A DNA stretch of 64,000 nucleotides, taken from positions 203,501 through 267,500 of the forward strand of contig NZ_FMTP01000006.1 in assembly GCF_900100155.1 (NCBI RefSeq), read 5' to 3'. The position numbers and the translations under genes are program-made. Below are positions 26,795 through 37,332 of this stretch, piece by piece. Origin of the DNA: Ancylobacter rudongensis (GTDB taxonomy: Bacteria; Pseudomonadota; Alphaproteobacteria; Rhizobiales; Xanthobacteraceae). The notes under the pieces were generated by a model, which worked only from the letters and a program-made list of their open reading frames with translations, was not told where the DNA came from and did not search any database. Numbering within the stretch: the stretch's first letter is position 1; the number at the start of each line of letters is the position of its first letter.

Positions 26795-28039
26795 TCACAG
26801 ATCCAGCACGAGCCGGGTCGGGTCTTCCAGCGCTTCCTTGACGCGGACGAGGAAGGTGACGGCGCCCTTGCCGTCGACGATGCGGTGGTCGTAGCTCAGC
26901 GCCAGATACATCATCGGGCGGGCGACGATCTGGCCCTTGACCACCACCGGGCGCTCCTCGATGCGGTGCATGCCGAGAATGCCGGACTGCGGCGCGTTGA
27001 GGATCGGGGTCGACATCAGCGAGCCGTAGATGCCGCCATTGGTCAGGGTGAAGGTGCCGCCCTGCATGTCCTCAATGCCGAGCTTGCCGTCGCGCGCCTT
27101 GCGGCCGAGGCCGGCAATGGCCTTCTCGATGCCGGCGACCGAGAGCTGGTCGGCGTCGCGCACCACCGGAACCACCAGCCCCTTGTCGGTGCCGACGGCG
27201 ATGCCGATGTGGTAGTAGTTCTTGTAAACGAGGTCGGTGCCGTCGATCTCGGCGTTCACCTCAGGCACGTCCTTGAGGGCCTGGATCACCGCCTTGGTGA
27301 AGAAGCCCATGAAGCCCAGCTTCACGCCGTGCTTCTTCTCGAACACGTCCTTGTACTGGGCGCGCAGGTTCATCACCGCCGACATGTCGACATCGTTGAA
27401 GGTGGTGAGCATCGCCGCCGTGTCCTGCGCGTCCTTCAGACGGCGGGCGATGGTCTGGCGCAGCTTGGTCATCTTCACGCGCTCTTCGCGCGAGGCGTCA
27501 TCAGGCGCCGAGGGCGCGCGGGCCGGGGCCGGGGCGCGGGCGGCGGTGGGTGCCGGGGCGGTGGCCAGCGCGGCCAGCATGTCGCCCTTGGTCACGCGCG
27601 CATCCTTGCCGGTGCCGGCGAGCATGGCGGGGTTGAGACCGCTCTCGGCCGCCAGCTTGGCGACCGCCGGGCCGTTGGCGCCGGCGGGCGCGGCAGCGGC
27701 CGGGGCAGGAGCTTCAGCCTTGGGGGCCTCGGCCTTCGGCGCTTCCTTGGGGGCTTCGGCCTTGGCCGGGGCGGCGGCAGGCGCTGCCTTGGCCGCGCCG
27801 GAGCCTTCGCCGATGGAGCCGAGCAGCGCGCCGACGCCGACCGTTTCGCCGTCCTTAGCGATGATCTCGGAGAGCACGCCGGCCGAGGGCGCGGGCACCT
27901 CGATCGTGACCTTGTCGGTCTCCAGTTCGACAATGGGCTCATCGGCGACGACAGTGTCGCCGGCCTTCTTGAACCACTTGCCGATGGTTGCCTCGGTGAC
28001 CGATTCGCCCAGCGTCGGAACGCGGATCTCGGTGGCCAT
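26795..28039 (-). CDS. odhB: 2-oxoglutarate dehydrogenase E2, dihydrolipoyllysine succinyltransferase
   Basis: 414 residues. The lipoyl domain has K43 in [12 protein letters not shown], then an Ala/Pro/Lys-rich linker and an E3/E1-binding domain ([21 protein letters not shown]). The C-terminal catalytic domain ends with [14 protein letters not shown], holding the H...DG active site. Transfers the succinyl group to CoA in the TCA cycle. It lies 86 bases downstream of sucA and 9 bases before the DUF4160 gene. Also called sucB. Confidence 0.95.
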   Translation of the reverse strand: MATEIRVPTLGESVTEATIGKWFKKAGDTVVADEPIVELETDKVTIEVPAPSAGVLSEIIAKDGETVGVGALLGSIGEGSGAAKAAPAAAPAKAEAPKEAPKAEAPKAEAPAPAAAAPAGANGPAVAKLAAESGLNPAMLAGTGKDARVTKGDMLAALATAPAPTAARAPAPARAPSAPDDASREERVKMTKLRQTIARRLKDAQDTAAMLTTFNDVDMSAVMNLRAQYKDVFEKKHGVKLGFMGFFTKAVIQALKDVPEVNAEIDGTDLVYKNYYHIGIAVGTDKGLVVPVVRDADQLSVAGIEKAIAGLGRKARDGKLGIEDMQGGTFTLTNGGIYGSLMSTPILNAPQSGILGMHRIEERPVVVKGQIVARPMMYLALSYDHRIVDGKGAVTFLVRVKEALEDPTRLVLDL

Positions 28040-28125
28040 GCTCGTTCTTCCTCACCGTTTGCCGGCTGCGGGGCCGGCACTCCCTCGGGTCTTGCGAATT
28101 CAGCTCTTGCGGATAGTCGCGATGC

Positions 28126-31107
28126 TCAGCCCAGGGCGTCCTGCAGGAACGCCTTGAGCTGCGCGAGATGCTTGGACATCAGCCCCGTCGCCGTGGCGGC
28201 AGAGGCCGGGCGGCCGGTGTAGCGCGGCCGCGAGGAGGCGGAGCCGGCCTGTTCCAGCACCCATTCCAGATAGGGCTGGACGAAGGCCCAGGCGCCCTGG
28301 TTCTTCGGCTCTTCCTGGCACCAGACGATCTCCGCCTGCTTGAAGCGGCCGATCTCCTGCGCCAGCGTCTTGAGCGGGAAGGGGAAGAGCTGCTCGACGC
28401 GCATCAGGTAGATGTCGTCCAGCCCCCGGCGCTCGCGCTCCTCATAGAGGTCGTAATAGACCTTGCCCGAGCACAGCACGACGCGGCGAATCTCGCTGTC
28501 CGGCTTCAGCGTCACCGCCTCGGCCGGCAGGTTGGCGGCGAAGTTGCGGTCGGCATCGTCCCACAGCACGCGGTGGAAGGTGGTCTGCGGCCCGAACTCC
28601 GCCAGCGTCGAGACGGCGCGCTTGTGGCGCAGCAGGCTCTTCGGCGTCATCAGGATCAGCGGCTTGCGGAAGTCGCGCTTGAGCTGGCGGCGCAGGGCGT
28701 GGAAATAGTTCGCCGGCGTCGTCAGGTTGGCGACCTGCATGTTGTCCTCGGCGCACATCTGCAGATAGCGCTCCAGACGGGCGGAGGAATGCTCCGGCCC
28801 CTGGCCCTCATAGCCATGCGGCAGCAGGCAGACCAGGCCCGACATGCGCAGCCATTTGCGCTCGCCGGAGGAGAGGAACTGGTCGAAGATCACCTGCGCG
28901 CCATTGGCGAAGTCGCCGAACTGGGCTTCCCACATGGTCAGCGCGTTCGGCTCGGAGAGCGAATAGCCATACTCGAAGCCGAGCACGGCCTCTTCCGAGA
29001 GCATCGAGTTGATGACCTCGTAATGGGCTTGGCCTTCCCGCACATGGTTGAACGGGGTGTGGCGCTCCTCGGTCTCCTGGTCGATCAGCACCGAATGGCG
29101 CTGCGAGAAGGTGCCGCGCTCGCTGTCCTGGCCGGACAGGCGGACGGGGTGGCCGTCGAGCAGCAGCGAGGAGAAGGCGAGCGCTTCCGCCGTCGACCAG
29201 TCGATGCCGGCACCGTCGTCGAGGATCGCCTTGCGGCGGGCGTCGAGGAAGCGCTGGATGGTGCGGTGGACGTGGAAGCCCTCCGGCACGGTGGTGATGC
29301 GCTCGCCGATCATGTGCAGCTCGTCGAGGCCGACGCCGGTCACGCCGCGGCGCGGGTCGTCCTCGGCGGCGGCGGCCTTCAGCCCGGCCCAGCGGCCGTC
29401 GAGCCAGTCGGCCTTGTTCGGCTTGTAGGCCTGGCCGGCCTCATATTCGATGTCGAGCTTGGAGCGCCATTCCGCCCGCATGCCGTCGATCTCGCCCGGC
29501 GCGATGACGCCTTCGGATTCCAGCTTGCGCGAATACAGCTCCAGCGTGGAGGGGTGCTGCTTGATGAGCTTGTACATCAAGGGCTGGGTGAAGGCGGGTT
29601 CGTCGCCCTCATTATGGCCGAAGCGGCGGTAGCAGAACATGTCCACCACGACAGGCTTGCGGAAGCGCTGGCGGAATTCGGTGGCGATCTTGGCGGCGAA
29701 GGTGACGGCCTCGGGGTCGTCGCCATTTACATGGAAGATCGGCGCCTCGATGGTCTTCGCCACATCCGAGGGATAGGGCGAGGAGCGCGAGAAGCGCGGA
29801 TAGGTGGTGAAGCCGATCTGGTTGTTGATGATGAAGTGGATCGAGCCGCCGGTGCGGTGTCCCTTCAGCCCGGACAGGCCGAGGCATTCGGCCACCACGC
29901 CCTGGCCGGCGAAGGCGGCGTCGCCATGCAGCAGCAGCGGCATCACCTGGGTGCGCTCGGCGTCGCGCAGCAAATCCTGCTTGGCGCGCGACTTGCCCAG
30001 CACCACCGGGTCGACGATTTCCAGATGCGAGGGGTTGGCGGTCAGCGACAGGTGGACCTGGTTGCCGTCGAATTCGCGGTCGGAGGAGGCGCCGAGATGG
30101 TACTTCACATCGCCCGAGCCCTCGACCTCGTCGGGCGCCCAGGAGCCGCCCTTGAACTCGTGGAACAGCGCCCGGTGCGGCTTGCCCATCACCTGCGTCA
30201 GCACGTTCAGCCGGCCGCGATGGGCCATGCCGAGCACGATCTCCTTCACGCCGAGATTGCCGCCGCGCTTGATGATCTGCTCCAGCGCCGGGATCAGGCT
30301 CTCGGCGCCGTCGAGGCCGAAGCGCTTGGTGCCGGTGTAGCGGACATCGAGGAACTTCTCGAAGCCCTCGGCCTCCACCAGCTTGTTGAGGATGGCGCGC
30401 TTGCCCTCGCGGGTGAAGGTGATCTCCTTGTCCGGGCCTTCGATTCGCTCCTGGATCCACGCCTTCTCCTCGGGGGAGGAGATGTGCATGAACTCGACGC
30501 CGAGCGTGGCGCAATAGGTGCGCTGGAGGATGGCGACCATCTGGCGGACGGTGGCGAACTCCATGCCGAGCACATGGTCGATGAAGATCGGCCGGTCGAG
30601 ATCGGCCTCGCGGAAGCCGTAGGAGGCGGGGTCGAGCTCGGGCGCGGCGCGCACCGGCTCAAGGCCCAGCGGGTCGAGCTTGGCGTGGAGATGGCCGCGC
30701 ATGCGGTAGGCGCGGATCATCATCAGCGCCTTGACGGAATCGCGGGTGGCCTGCTGGACGTCGGCGGTGGACAGCTCGACGCCGGCCTTCTGCGCCTTCT
30801 CGCTCGCCTTGGCCTCGACCTTGCGACCGATCGCCTTCTCCACCTCGATCCACTGGCCGTCCATCGCCGAGACGAGTTCGCCATTGGCGTGGATCGGCCA
30901 CCCCTCCTTCTTCCAGGAGGCGCCACGGGCGCTCTTCTCGACATCGGCCGGGGCGTCCTTCAGCCCGGCGAAGAAGGCCTGCCACTCGGCGTCCACCGAA
31001 TTGGGGTCGGCCTCGTAGCGGGCATAGAGGTCCTCGATCCAGGCCGCATTGGCTCCGTAAAGGAAGGAGGTATTGAGGAAGGTCTCGTTCACGTCCGCGC
31101 GCGACAT
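28126..31107 (-). CDS. sucA: 2-oxoglutarate dehydrogenase E1
   Basis: 993 residues, homodimeric ThDP enzyme that decarboxylates 2-oxoglutarate and succinylates the lipoyl group of OdhB. The N-terminal E2-binding helix NTSFLYGANAAWIEDLYARYEADP is present. The ThDP region includes GMAHRGRLNVL, HVNGDDPEAV and CYRRFGHNEGDEPAFTQP, and the C-terminal domain has VCLLPHGYEGQGPEHSSARLER. Full length for alphaproteobacteria. The 323 bases upstream separate it from mdh, with no sucCD in between. Confidence 0.96.
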   Translation of the reverse strand: MSRADVNETFLNTSFLYGANAAWIEDLYARYEADPNSVDAEWQAFFAGLKDAPADVEKSARGASWKKEGWPIHANGELVSAMDGQWIEVEKAIGRKVEAKASEKAQKAGVELSTADVQQATRDSVKALMMIRAYRMRGHLHAKLDPLGLEPVRAAPELDPASYGFREADLDRPIFIDHVLGMEFATVRQMVAILQRTYCATLGVEFMHISSPEEKAWIQERIEGPDKEITFTREGKRAILNKLVEAEGFEKFLDVRYTGTKRFGLDGAESLIPALEQIIKRGGNLGVKEIVLGMAHRGRLNVLTQVMGKPHRALFHEFKGGSWAPDEVEGSGDVKYHLGASSDREFDGNQVHLSLTANPSHLEIVDPVVLGKSRAKQDLLRDAERTQVMPLLLHGDAAFAGQGVVAECLGLSGLKGHRTGGSIHFIINNQIGFTTYPRFSRSSPYPSDVAKTIEAPIFHVNGDDPEAVTFAAKIATEFRQRFRKPVVVDMFCYRRFGHNEGDEPAFTQPLMYKLIKQHPSTLELYSRKLESEGVIAPGEIDGMRAEWRSKLDIEYEAGQAYKPNKADWLDGRWAGLKAAAAEDDPRRGVTGVGLDELHMIGERITTVPEGFHVHRTIQRFLDARRKAILDDGAGIDWSTAEALAFSSLLLDGHPVRLSGQDSERGTFSQRHSVLIDQETEERHTPFNHVREGQAHYEVINSMLSEEAVLGFEYGYSLSEPNALTMWEAQFGDFANGAQVIFDQFLSSGERKWLRMSGLVCLLPHGYEGQGPEHSSARLERYLQMCAEDNMQVANLTTPANYFHALRRQLKRDFRKPLILMTPKSLLRHKRAVSTLAEFGPQTTFHRVLWDDADRNFAANLPAEAVTLKPDSEIRRVVLCSGKVYYDLYEERERRGLDDIYLMRVEQLFPFPLKTLAQEIGRFKQAEIVWCQEEPKNQGAWAFVQPYLEWVLEQAGSASSRPRYTGRPASAATATGLMSKHLAQLKAFLQDALG

Positions 31108-31430
31108 CGTCGGCTCCTGGGGGACCGTTCGGGGTCCGTTGGCAGTACTTTCATGCCGTAGATCGCCTGAGGGGGTTGCCCGGGGCTGACTGCGGTGCCC
31201 CGCAGGGCGGGGCGAAAGTCGTAGGCTTTATATAGGCCTCGTATTCACCTCGGGAATGCCGCAGGAATGCGGCACGGGGATGCGAAAACGCTGGCCATCA
31301 TTCACAAGCAATAACGTCACCGGCACTTGACGCGCCAGCGGCAGGAGGTTCCCGCCGCCTGGAAACGGCTTTATCGCCGTTCACGTCCTCGCGACGGGGC
31401 ATGCGCCCCGCCGGAGGTCGTGCAAAACGT
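31108..31430. other. mdh-sucA intergenic region: sucA promoter region with a hairpin
   Basis: No gene is visible in these 323 bases, where related genomes usually carry sucCD. On the minus strand a TATATA box (around 31228-31236) lies upstream of sucA. A perfect hairpin TGCCGCA-N4-TGCGGCA occupies 31257-31274, without a T run. sucA thus probably has its own promoter. Confidence 0.5.
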
Positions 31431-32459
<1,029 letters not shown>

Positions 32460-32573
32460 TTATCGCTGCGGGGTTCAAGCGAGGAAGGCCATCGGGGTAA
32501 ATACGGCCGCTTAAGACTTTCGGACCAAGTACTGGCATACGAAATACCTGTCGGCGGCGATGCCGGGTCTGGT

Positions 32574-33296
32574 CTAACGACGCCGACTGGCGAGATCTTC
32601 CATCAGTTCAATCTGGATTGCCTGGATTTCCGCCAGGCGCTCCCATTGCCGCGTGAGCATGTGGTCGATCTTCTCGTGCAGATGGCGGATTTCCAGCTCG
32701 GCTTTCAGATTGACCCGGTAGTCGTTCTCCGAGCGTCGCCGGTCCTTCGCCTCCTGCCGTTTCTGGCTCATCATGATGACGGGCGCTTGAAGGGCGGCGA
32801 CGCAGGACAGCACCAGGTTCAGCAGGATGAACGGGTAGGGATCGAAGGCGCCCATCAGCCCGGCGATGTTCAGCGCCATCCAGAGATTGATGAACACCAT
32901 GAACGAGATGATGAAGGTCCAGCTGCCGCCGAAGGAGGCGATGGCGTCGGCCGCGCGTTCGCCGAAGGACCGCCCGCTTTCGATCTCGTCCTCGATATTC
33001 TCAGTGAGGATGTCGTTGGCGGCGAGGCTGGCGATGACGTCATGGTCGAGCTCACTGAGGTCGCCGCGCTCGGCCTTGAGCGTGGCGGCGATATAGGCGC
33101 TGCGCTCCTTCGCCAGCGCCTTGCGCGAGATATAGGCATCGGGCGCGATCTCGGGGTGCAGCGCCCTGATGTGATCGGCAAGGCCCGGCCGCAGCATGTC
33201 GAGGCGCAGGCCATTGCGCGCGGAAACGATCTCGCCGGTGAGGGCGCAGCTGTGGTGCGGGGACGGTTCGTGGGTATGGCGCGCGCGCGTGCTCAT
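32574..33296 (-). CDS. DUF1003 family membrane protein
   Basis: 240 residues from the ATG at 33296. A soluble N-terminal half precedes two closely spaced membrane helices (FGGSWTFIISFMVFINLWMA and FILLNLVLSCVAALQAPVIM). A charged coiled-coil tail follows (QKRQEAKDRRRSENDYRVNLKAELEIRHLHEKID). This is the DUF1003 layout; function unknown. An in-frame extension to 33527 has no convincing start or conservation. It separates zapE from mdh, which are often neighbours in this order. Confidence 0.85.
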   Translation of the reverse strand: MSTRARHTHEPSPHHSCALTGEIVSARNGLRLDMLRPGLADHIRALHPEIAPDAYISRKALAKERSAYIAATLKAERGDLSELDHDVIASLAANDILTENIEDEIESGRSFGERAADAIASFGGSWTFIISFMVFINLWMALNIAGLMGAFDPYPFILLNLVLSCVAALQAPVIMMSQKRQEAKDRRRSENDYRVNLKAELEIRHLHEKIDHMLTRQWERLAEIQAIQIELMEDLASRRR

Positions 33297-33409
33297 GCCG
33301 GAGCGTTCCTGGGGGAGGTCTTGCTGAGTGGAGCGTATCTCGGCGCGGCGCCCGGGCGGCGGGCGCCTTTGGCATGCGGGAAGAGCCGGGCCACCTTGCG
33401 ACGCTCCCC

Positions 33410-34630
33410 TCAGGTCTCGACGAGGCCGGTGGTGTTGCCGCTGGCGTGCGAATCGCCCCGGCCATGCGGGCGGGCGATATAGTCGTCGGAGCGCATTTCG
33501 TGCAGGCGCGAGACGGTGCGCGCCCATTCAAACGCTTCCGCGCCCTCGGTGCCGAGATAGAGCTGCTCGGGCTCGGCGGGGGCGGAGGCCACCACCTTCA
33601 CGCCCTTCTCATAGAGCTCGTCGATCAGCGTGATGAAGCGCTTGGCCTCGTTGCGCGTGTCCTGGTCGAGCTGGGGAATATGGTCGATGACCAGCGTGTG
33701 GTAGCTGCGGGCGAGCCGGAGATAGTCGGTGGCGCCCAGCGGCACGCCGCACAGATCGGCGAAGGTGAAGCGCGCCGCGCCGCCGCCGGCACGGGGCACC
33801 GGGATGGTGCGGCCGCCGGAGGTGACGCTGGCGGGGGCGCCGCCATCAATGCCGGCGATGCGGTGCCAGACCTTGTCCATTTCGCGGTCGATATCGGCCA
33901 TGGTCTCGTGCGCCGCCGGCACATACCAGGTGCGGGCGCCGCCGAGCTTCTCCATCCGGTAGTCGGTGGGCGATTCGATCCGCACCACCTCCATATGCTC
34001 CTCAATCATGGCGATGAACGGCAGGAACAGCGCCCGGTTGAGGCCGCCCTTGTAGAGATCGTCCGGGGCGACATTGGAGGTGGCAACGATGACCACGCCG
34101 AGATCGAACAGCTTCTCGAACAGGCGGCCGAGGATCATCGCGTCGGCGATGTCGGTGACGTGGAACTCGTCGAAGCACAGGAGCCACGCTTCCTCATAGA
34201 GCGCGGCGGCGACCGGGGCGATGGGGTCGCCATCCTTGAGCCGGCCTTCCTTCATGTCCTTGCGCACCTGGAAGATGCGGGCGTGGACATCGGCCATGAA
34301 TTCGTGGAAATGCGCGCGCCGCTTGCGCTTGCGCACCGCCACGCTCTCATAGAACAGGTCGACCAGCATGGTCTTGCCGCGGCCGACGGCGCCGTGGATG
34401 TAGAGGCCGCGCACGCGGGGAATGGTGTCCTCGCGCCGGGCGAACAGCCAGCCCAGCGCCGAGGATTTGCGGGCGAGGCGGCGGGAGGCGATGCGCTGTT
34501 CGAGGGCCGCCAGCGCCCCGACGACGCGGGCCTGGCCGGCATCGGGCGTGATATCGCCGGCCGCCATGCGGGCGACATATCGAGCGGCGAGCACCGAGCC
34601 GCCGGCTTCCGCCGCCACCATTTCCGCCAT
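33410..34630 (-). CDS. zapE: cell division protein ZapE / AFG1-like ATPase
   Basis: 406 residues. AFG1/ZapE AAA-type ATPase with Walker A GAVGRGKTMLVD (about 80) and Walker B LLCFDEFHVTDIADAM. The sensor region is VVIVATSNVAPDDLY, and HTLVIDHIPQLDQDTRNEAKRF lies near the C-terminus. In enteric bacteria it modulates the FtsZ ring; the mitochondrial orthologue helps quality control of respiratory proteins. I chose the ATG at 34630 as the first in-frame start close to the conserved N-terminus; the open frame extends to 34879 without domain support. Confidence 0.9.
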   Translation of the reverse strand: MAEMVAAEAGGSVLAARYVARMAAGDITPDAGQARVVGALAALEQRIASRRLARKSSALGWLFARREDTIPRVRGLYIHGAVGRGKTMLVDLFYESVAVRKRKRRAHFHEFMADVHARIFQVRKDMKEGRLKDGDPIAPVAAALYEEAWLLCFDEFHVTDIADAMILGRLFEKLFDLGVVIVATSNVAPDDLYKGGLNRALFLPFIAMIEEHMEVVRIESPTDYRMEKLGGARTWYVPAAHETMADIDREMDKVWHRIAGIDGGAPASVTSGGRTIPVPRAGGGAARFTFADLCGVPLGATDYLRLARSYHTLVIDHIPQLDQDTRNEAKRFITLIDELYEKGVKVVASAPAEPEQLYLGTEGAEAFEWARTVSRLHEMRSDDYIARPHGRGDSHASGNTTGLVET

Positions 34631-34925
34631 ATTGGGGCACCCCGCAATGTTGCAGCGCACGCTTAGCGTCAGCCGGCCGTTGCGGCAAGGGTTGCGAAAG
34701 ACTACGGTCGCGAAAGGCAAGCGTTGCGCAAGCCTAGCTATGGAACGACCGCGCCTCGGCCGCGTGGTGCCGGGTAACGGCGCCAAGGCGCGACACACCC
34801 CCGGAAAATGCATGGCAGAACGGCGGGAACCGAAGGGCGTTTTGCGCGTTATTCCCTGTTTGCCTTGACCCGCCCGCATTTATTCCCTCACACTCGCCGC
34901 GCTTCTCCAGACGGGTGAGACCGGA

Positions 34926-35819
34926 ATGCGGGTGCGTGGCTTTGGCGATCTTGGCGGAAAGGCCCCGGTTGGGCGGGCCGTGACCGTGGCGTTGGCTGTC
35001 GCCTGCGGGATCGGCGCCTTTGGCGCCCCGGCGGCGGCGGTGGAGCGCAAGGCCTCGACTTCCGCGACCCTGCCGTCCTCCGCCATCATCATCGACCGCG
35101 ATGACCGGCTTTCCCGCGACGACTATTCCCGCACCTTCGGCCTGACGCCGGCCGCCATGGCCTCGCGCTTCGGCGCCACCGGCATGGTGCGCTGCGGCTC
35201 GGCGGTGGGCACCGGCCAACTGGTCGGCGCCAACAACGTGCTGGTGACGGCCTCGCATGTGCTGTTCACCCCCGGCGGCGAGCCGCGCGGGCGGGGTGCC
35301 AACTGCACCTTCGAGATCGTTGCCGGCGGCAGCCGGCAGAAGGTCTCGGTCGATGTCGACAAGGTGGTGTGCGGCGCCCGCGAGCCTTATGGCCAGCCGG
35401 CGGTGAAGGACTGGGCGGTGGTGCCGCTCGCCGGGGCGGTGAAGGGCGTGAAGCCCTACATGCCCGGCACGATGCAGGTGCCGGGCAACATCGTGCTGGC
35501 GGCGGCGGCGCGGAGCGGCGGCCAGGAAAATTACTCGCTGCAGAACTGCCAGGCCCGCAAGGTGACGACGACGGCATCGAGCGGCGTGCGCGAAGTCGCG
35601 ATCGACTGCGATGCCGAGGGCGGCGTCTCCGGCGCGGCCATGCTGTCGCCCGACGGCGCGTTTCTCGGCCTTTATGTCGGATTCCGCTCGGCCCATCCCG
35701 GCAAGATCGGCCCGTTCTCGATGAGCCATTACAATTTCGGCCTGTCGGCCGATGGTGCCCTGCGCGAGGCGATCACCGAGGTGGTGACGCGGGCCCGCAC
35801 GCTGAGCGCCAGCCGCTGA
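34926..35819 (+). CDS. secreted trypsin-like (S1/V8-type) serine protease
   Basis: 297 residues with a signal peptide (hydrophobic core to about APAAAVE, residue 39). The protease fold shows the catalytic His in VTASHVLF, an Asp in VKDWAVVPL and the Ser region as EGGVSGAAML. The last lacks the usual GDSGGP and reads GVSGA, so activity is plausible but not certain. Two cysteine pairs (CGSA/C of GANCTF, and CQA/CDAEGG) may form disulfides. Acts outside the cytoplasm. Divergent from zapE. Confidence 0.75.
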   Translation: MRVRGFGDLGGKAPVGRAVTVALAVACGIGAFGAPAAAVERKASTSATLPSSAIIIDRDDRLSRDDYSRTFGLTPAAMASRFGATGMVRCGSAVGTGQLVGANNVLVTASHVLFTPGGEPRGRGANCTFEIVAGGSRQKVSVDVDKVVCGAREPYGQPAVKDWAVVPLAGAVKGVKPYMPGTMQVPGNIVLAAAARSGGQENYSLQNCQARKVTTTASSGVREVAIDCDAEGGVSGAAMLSPDGAFLGLYVGFRSAHPGKIGPFSMSHYNFGLSADGALREAITEVVTRARTLSASR

Positions 35820-35967
35820 CCCCTCCCTCTGGCCCTCGGCCGGATGGAAGGACCTGACGCCGGCCGTGCACGCGCGCCGGCGCCGACGTCTCCCCCGGGC
35901 GGCGCCCGGCGGCACTGCATCGAACGTGCGGCACCCGCCATATCCTGGCCCATTGGAGGCTTACGAC

Positions 35968-36354
35968 ATGAAGACCGCCGTCCTCGTGACCACCGCGCTC
36001 CTGTTCGCAACCCCGGCGCTCGCCGCCGACCCGGTCTCCCTCCTCGGCACATGGAAGGGCGAGGAGGCCGGGGTTGGCGCCAAGGACGGGTGGGACCGGC
36101 ACGATCTGCTGCTGGAGGTGCGCGAGCAGCAGGGCGTGGCCTTCAAGGCGATGAAGTCCTATGGCGCCCCCGGTGCCTATGAGACCAGCGAGGTGCACGG
36201 CAGCATGACGCCGGATGGGCGTATCGTGGTGGTGGTCGATGCCGATGGCGTGTTCACCGGCTCGCTCGCCGGCCCCGATGTGCTCGACCTCTGCTATGCC
36301 GAGACCGGCGAGGACGCCTCGGCCAAATGCAGCCGCCTCGTCCGGCAGAAATAG
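35968..36354 (+). CDS. small secreted lipocalin-like protein
   Basis: 128 residues. A signal peptide MKTAVLVTTALLFATPALAA is cleaved near residue 20. The mature part starts SLLGTWKGEEAG, a lipocalin-like GTW motif, followed by several beta strands. A C-terminal pair of cysteines (LCYAE and KCSRL) probably forms a disulfide. Ligand and role unknown. ATG at 35968 chosen because the signal peptide begins there. Confidence 0.7.
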   Translation: MKTAVLVTTALLFATPALAADPVSLLGTWKGEEAGVGAKDGWDRHDLLLEVREQQGVAFKAMKSYGAPGAYETSEVHGSMTPDGRIVVVVDADGVFTGSLAGPDVLDLCYAETGEDASAKCSRLVRQK

Positions 36355-36576
36355 GCGGGAGCGGCCCAAGGTCGGGGCGATGCGCGCCCGCCCCCATGCC
36401 TCTCCAGGGGCGTCCGCGACCCTACGCATTGGCGCTGCGGCCGCGGCGGCATAGACTGAGCAAGGTTCGCCGAGCCCGCATGCGAGCCATGCAGATGCAG
36501 GAGTTGTCTCGTTGTGCGGTGCGCATATTTATGCTGCGCCGCAATAATGATCCGCGGTCCCGTCGAGGCCGAGCCC

Positions 36577-37227
36577 ATGACACTGTCCGCCGCCCCTTCT
36601 TCTGCCGCGCCGCAGGCGCCGCTTGTCCCGCCTTCGTCGGCGGTGGCGCGGCTGCCTGGCCATATCCGCAAGCTGGTGCCGGCGGAACGCGAGGTGATTT
36701 TGGCGCATCTGCTGCGGCTTGATCCGCTGAGCCGCTTCATGCGCTTTGGCGGCGTGGTGTCCGATGGCGCGCTGGCCCGCCACGCCACCCGCCTCGTCTC
36801 CGGCGATGCCAGCGCCATCGGCTATTTCGTCGATGACGAGCTGCGGGCGGTGGCGGAGCTGCATCCGCTGGGCACGCGCCCGGGCAAGCCGGCGGCGGCC
36901 GAGGCGGCGTTCAGTGTCGAGCGTCCCTGGCAGGGCAAGGGCATCGGCTCGGCGCTGATGAAGCATCTGGTGCTGCTGGCGCAGAACCGCAACATCGCGG
37001 AGCTGCAAGTGGTGTTCCTGCCCAATAACGGGCCGATGCGGAACCTCGCCGTCCATCATGCGGCCGATCTCCAGCTCGACGACGAGGAGATGGTCGGGCG
37101 CATGCGTGCCCCGCGCGCCACCTTTTTCTCGCAGGCCCGCGAGTTCATCGGCGACATCTTCGCCGTCCTGTCCTCCGCCTCCGCCCTGCAGGGGCGGATG
37201 CTGCCGCCGCATCTGCGCGGCAACTGA
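36577..37227 (+). CDS. GNAT family N-acetyltransferase
   Basis: 216 residues with the acetyl-CoA fold. AVAELHPLG is strand 4, then VERPWQGKGIGSALMKHLVLLAQ is motif A with the Q/RxxGxG/A-type loop (GKGIGSA). LQVVFLPNNGPMRNLAVHH is motif B with the typical N-x-x-M region. A 35-residue Ala/Pro-rich N-terminus precedes the domain. The ATG at 36577 is used; 36547 is possible. The C-terminal 40 residues look alpha-helical and unrelated to the core. Substrate unknown. Confidence 0.82.
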   Translation: MTLSAAPSSAAPQAPLVPPSSAVARLPGHIRKLVPAEREVILAHLLRLDPLSRFMRFGGVVSDGALARHATRLVSGDASAIGYFVDDELRAVAELHPLGTRPGKPAAAEAAFSVERPWQGKGIGSALMKHLVLLAQNRNIAELQVVFLPNNGPMRNLAVHHAADLQLDDEEMVGRMRAPRATFFSQAREFIGDIFAVLSSASALQGRMLPPHLRGN

Positions 37228-37332
37228 CGCGCGGATCCGCCCCCGGTGGGCGCCGGGCCGTGGCCTGGCCTTGACTTGGCCTTGATCGGGACTGAGAGAG
37301 GTCGGCCACTGGCTCCAATCCGCCCCGGCACG

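Noticed and set aside
28168..31161. A plus-strand open frame of nearly 1,000 codons opposite sucA
   Set aside because: Same reason: it mirrors the codon pattern of sucA, and its His/Gly/Leu-rich translation has no domain.
31257..31274. Hairpin TGCCGCA-N4-TGCGGCA as an mdh/sucA terminator
   Set aside because: No T run on either strand and it lies upstream of sucA, so it cannot be called a terminator.
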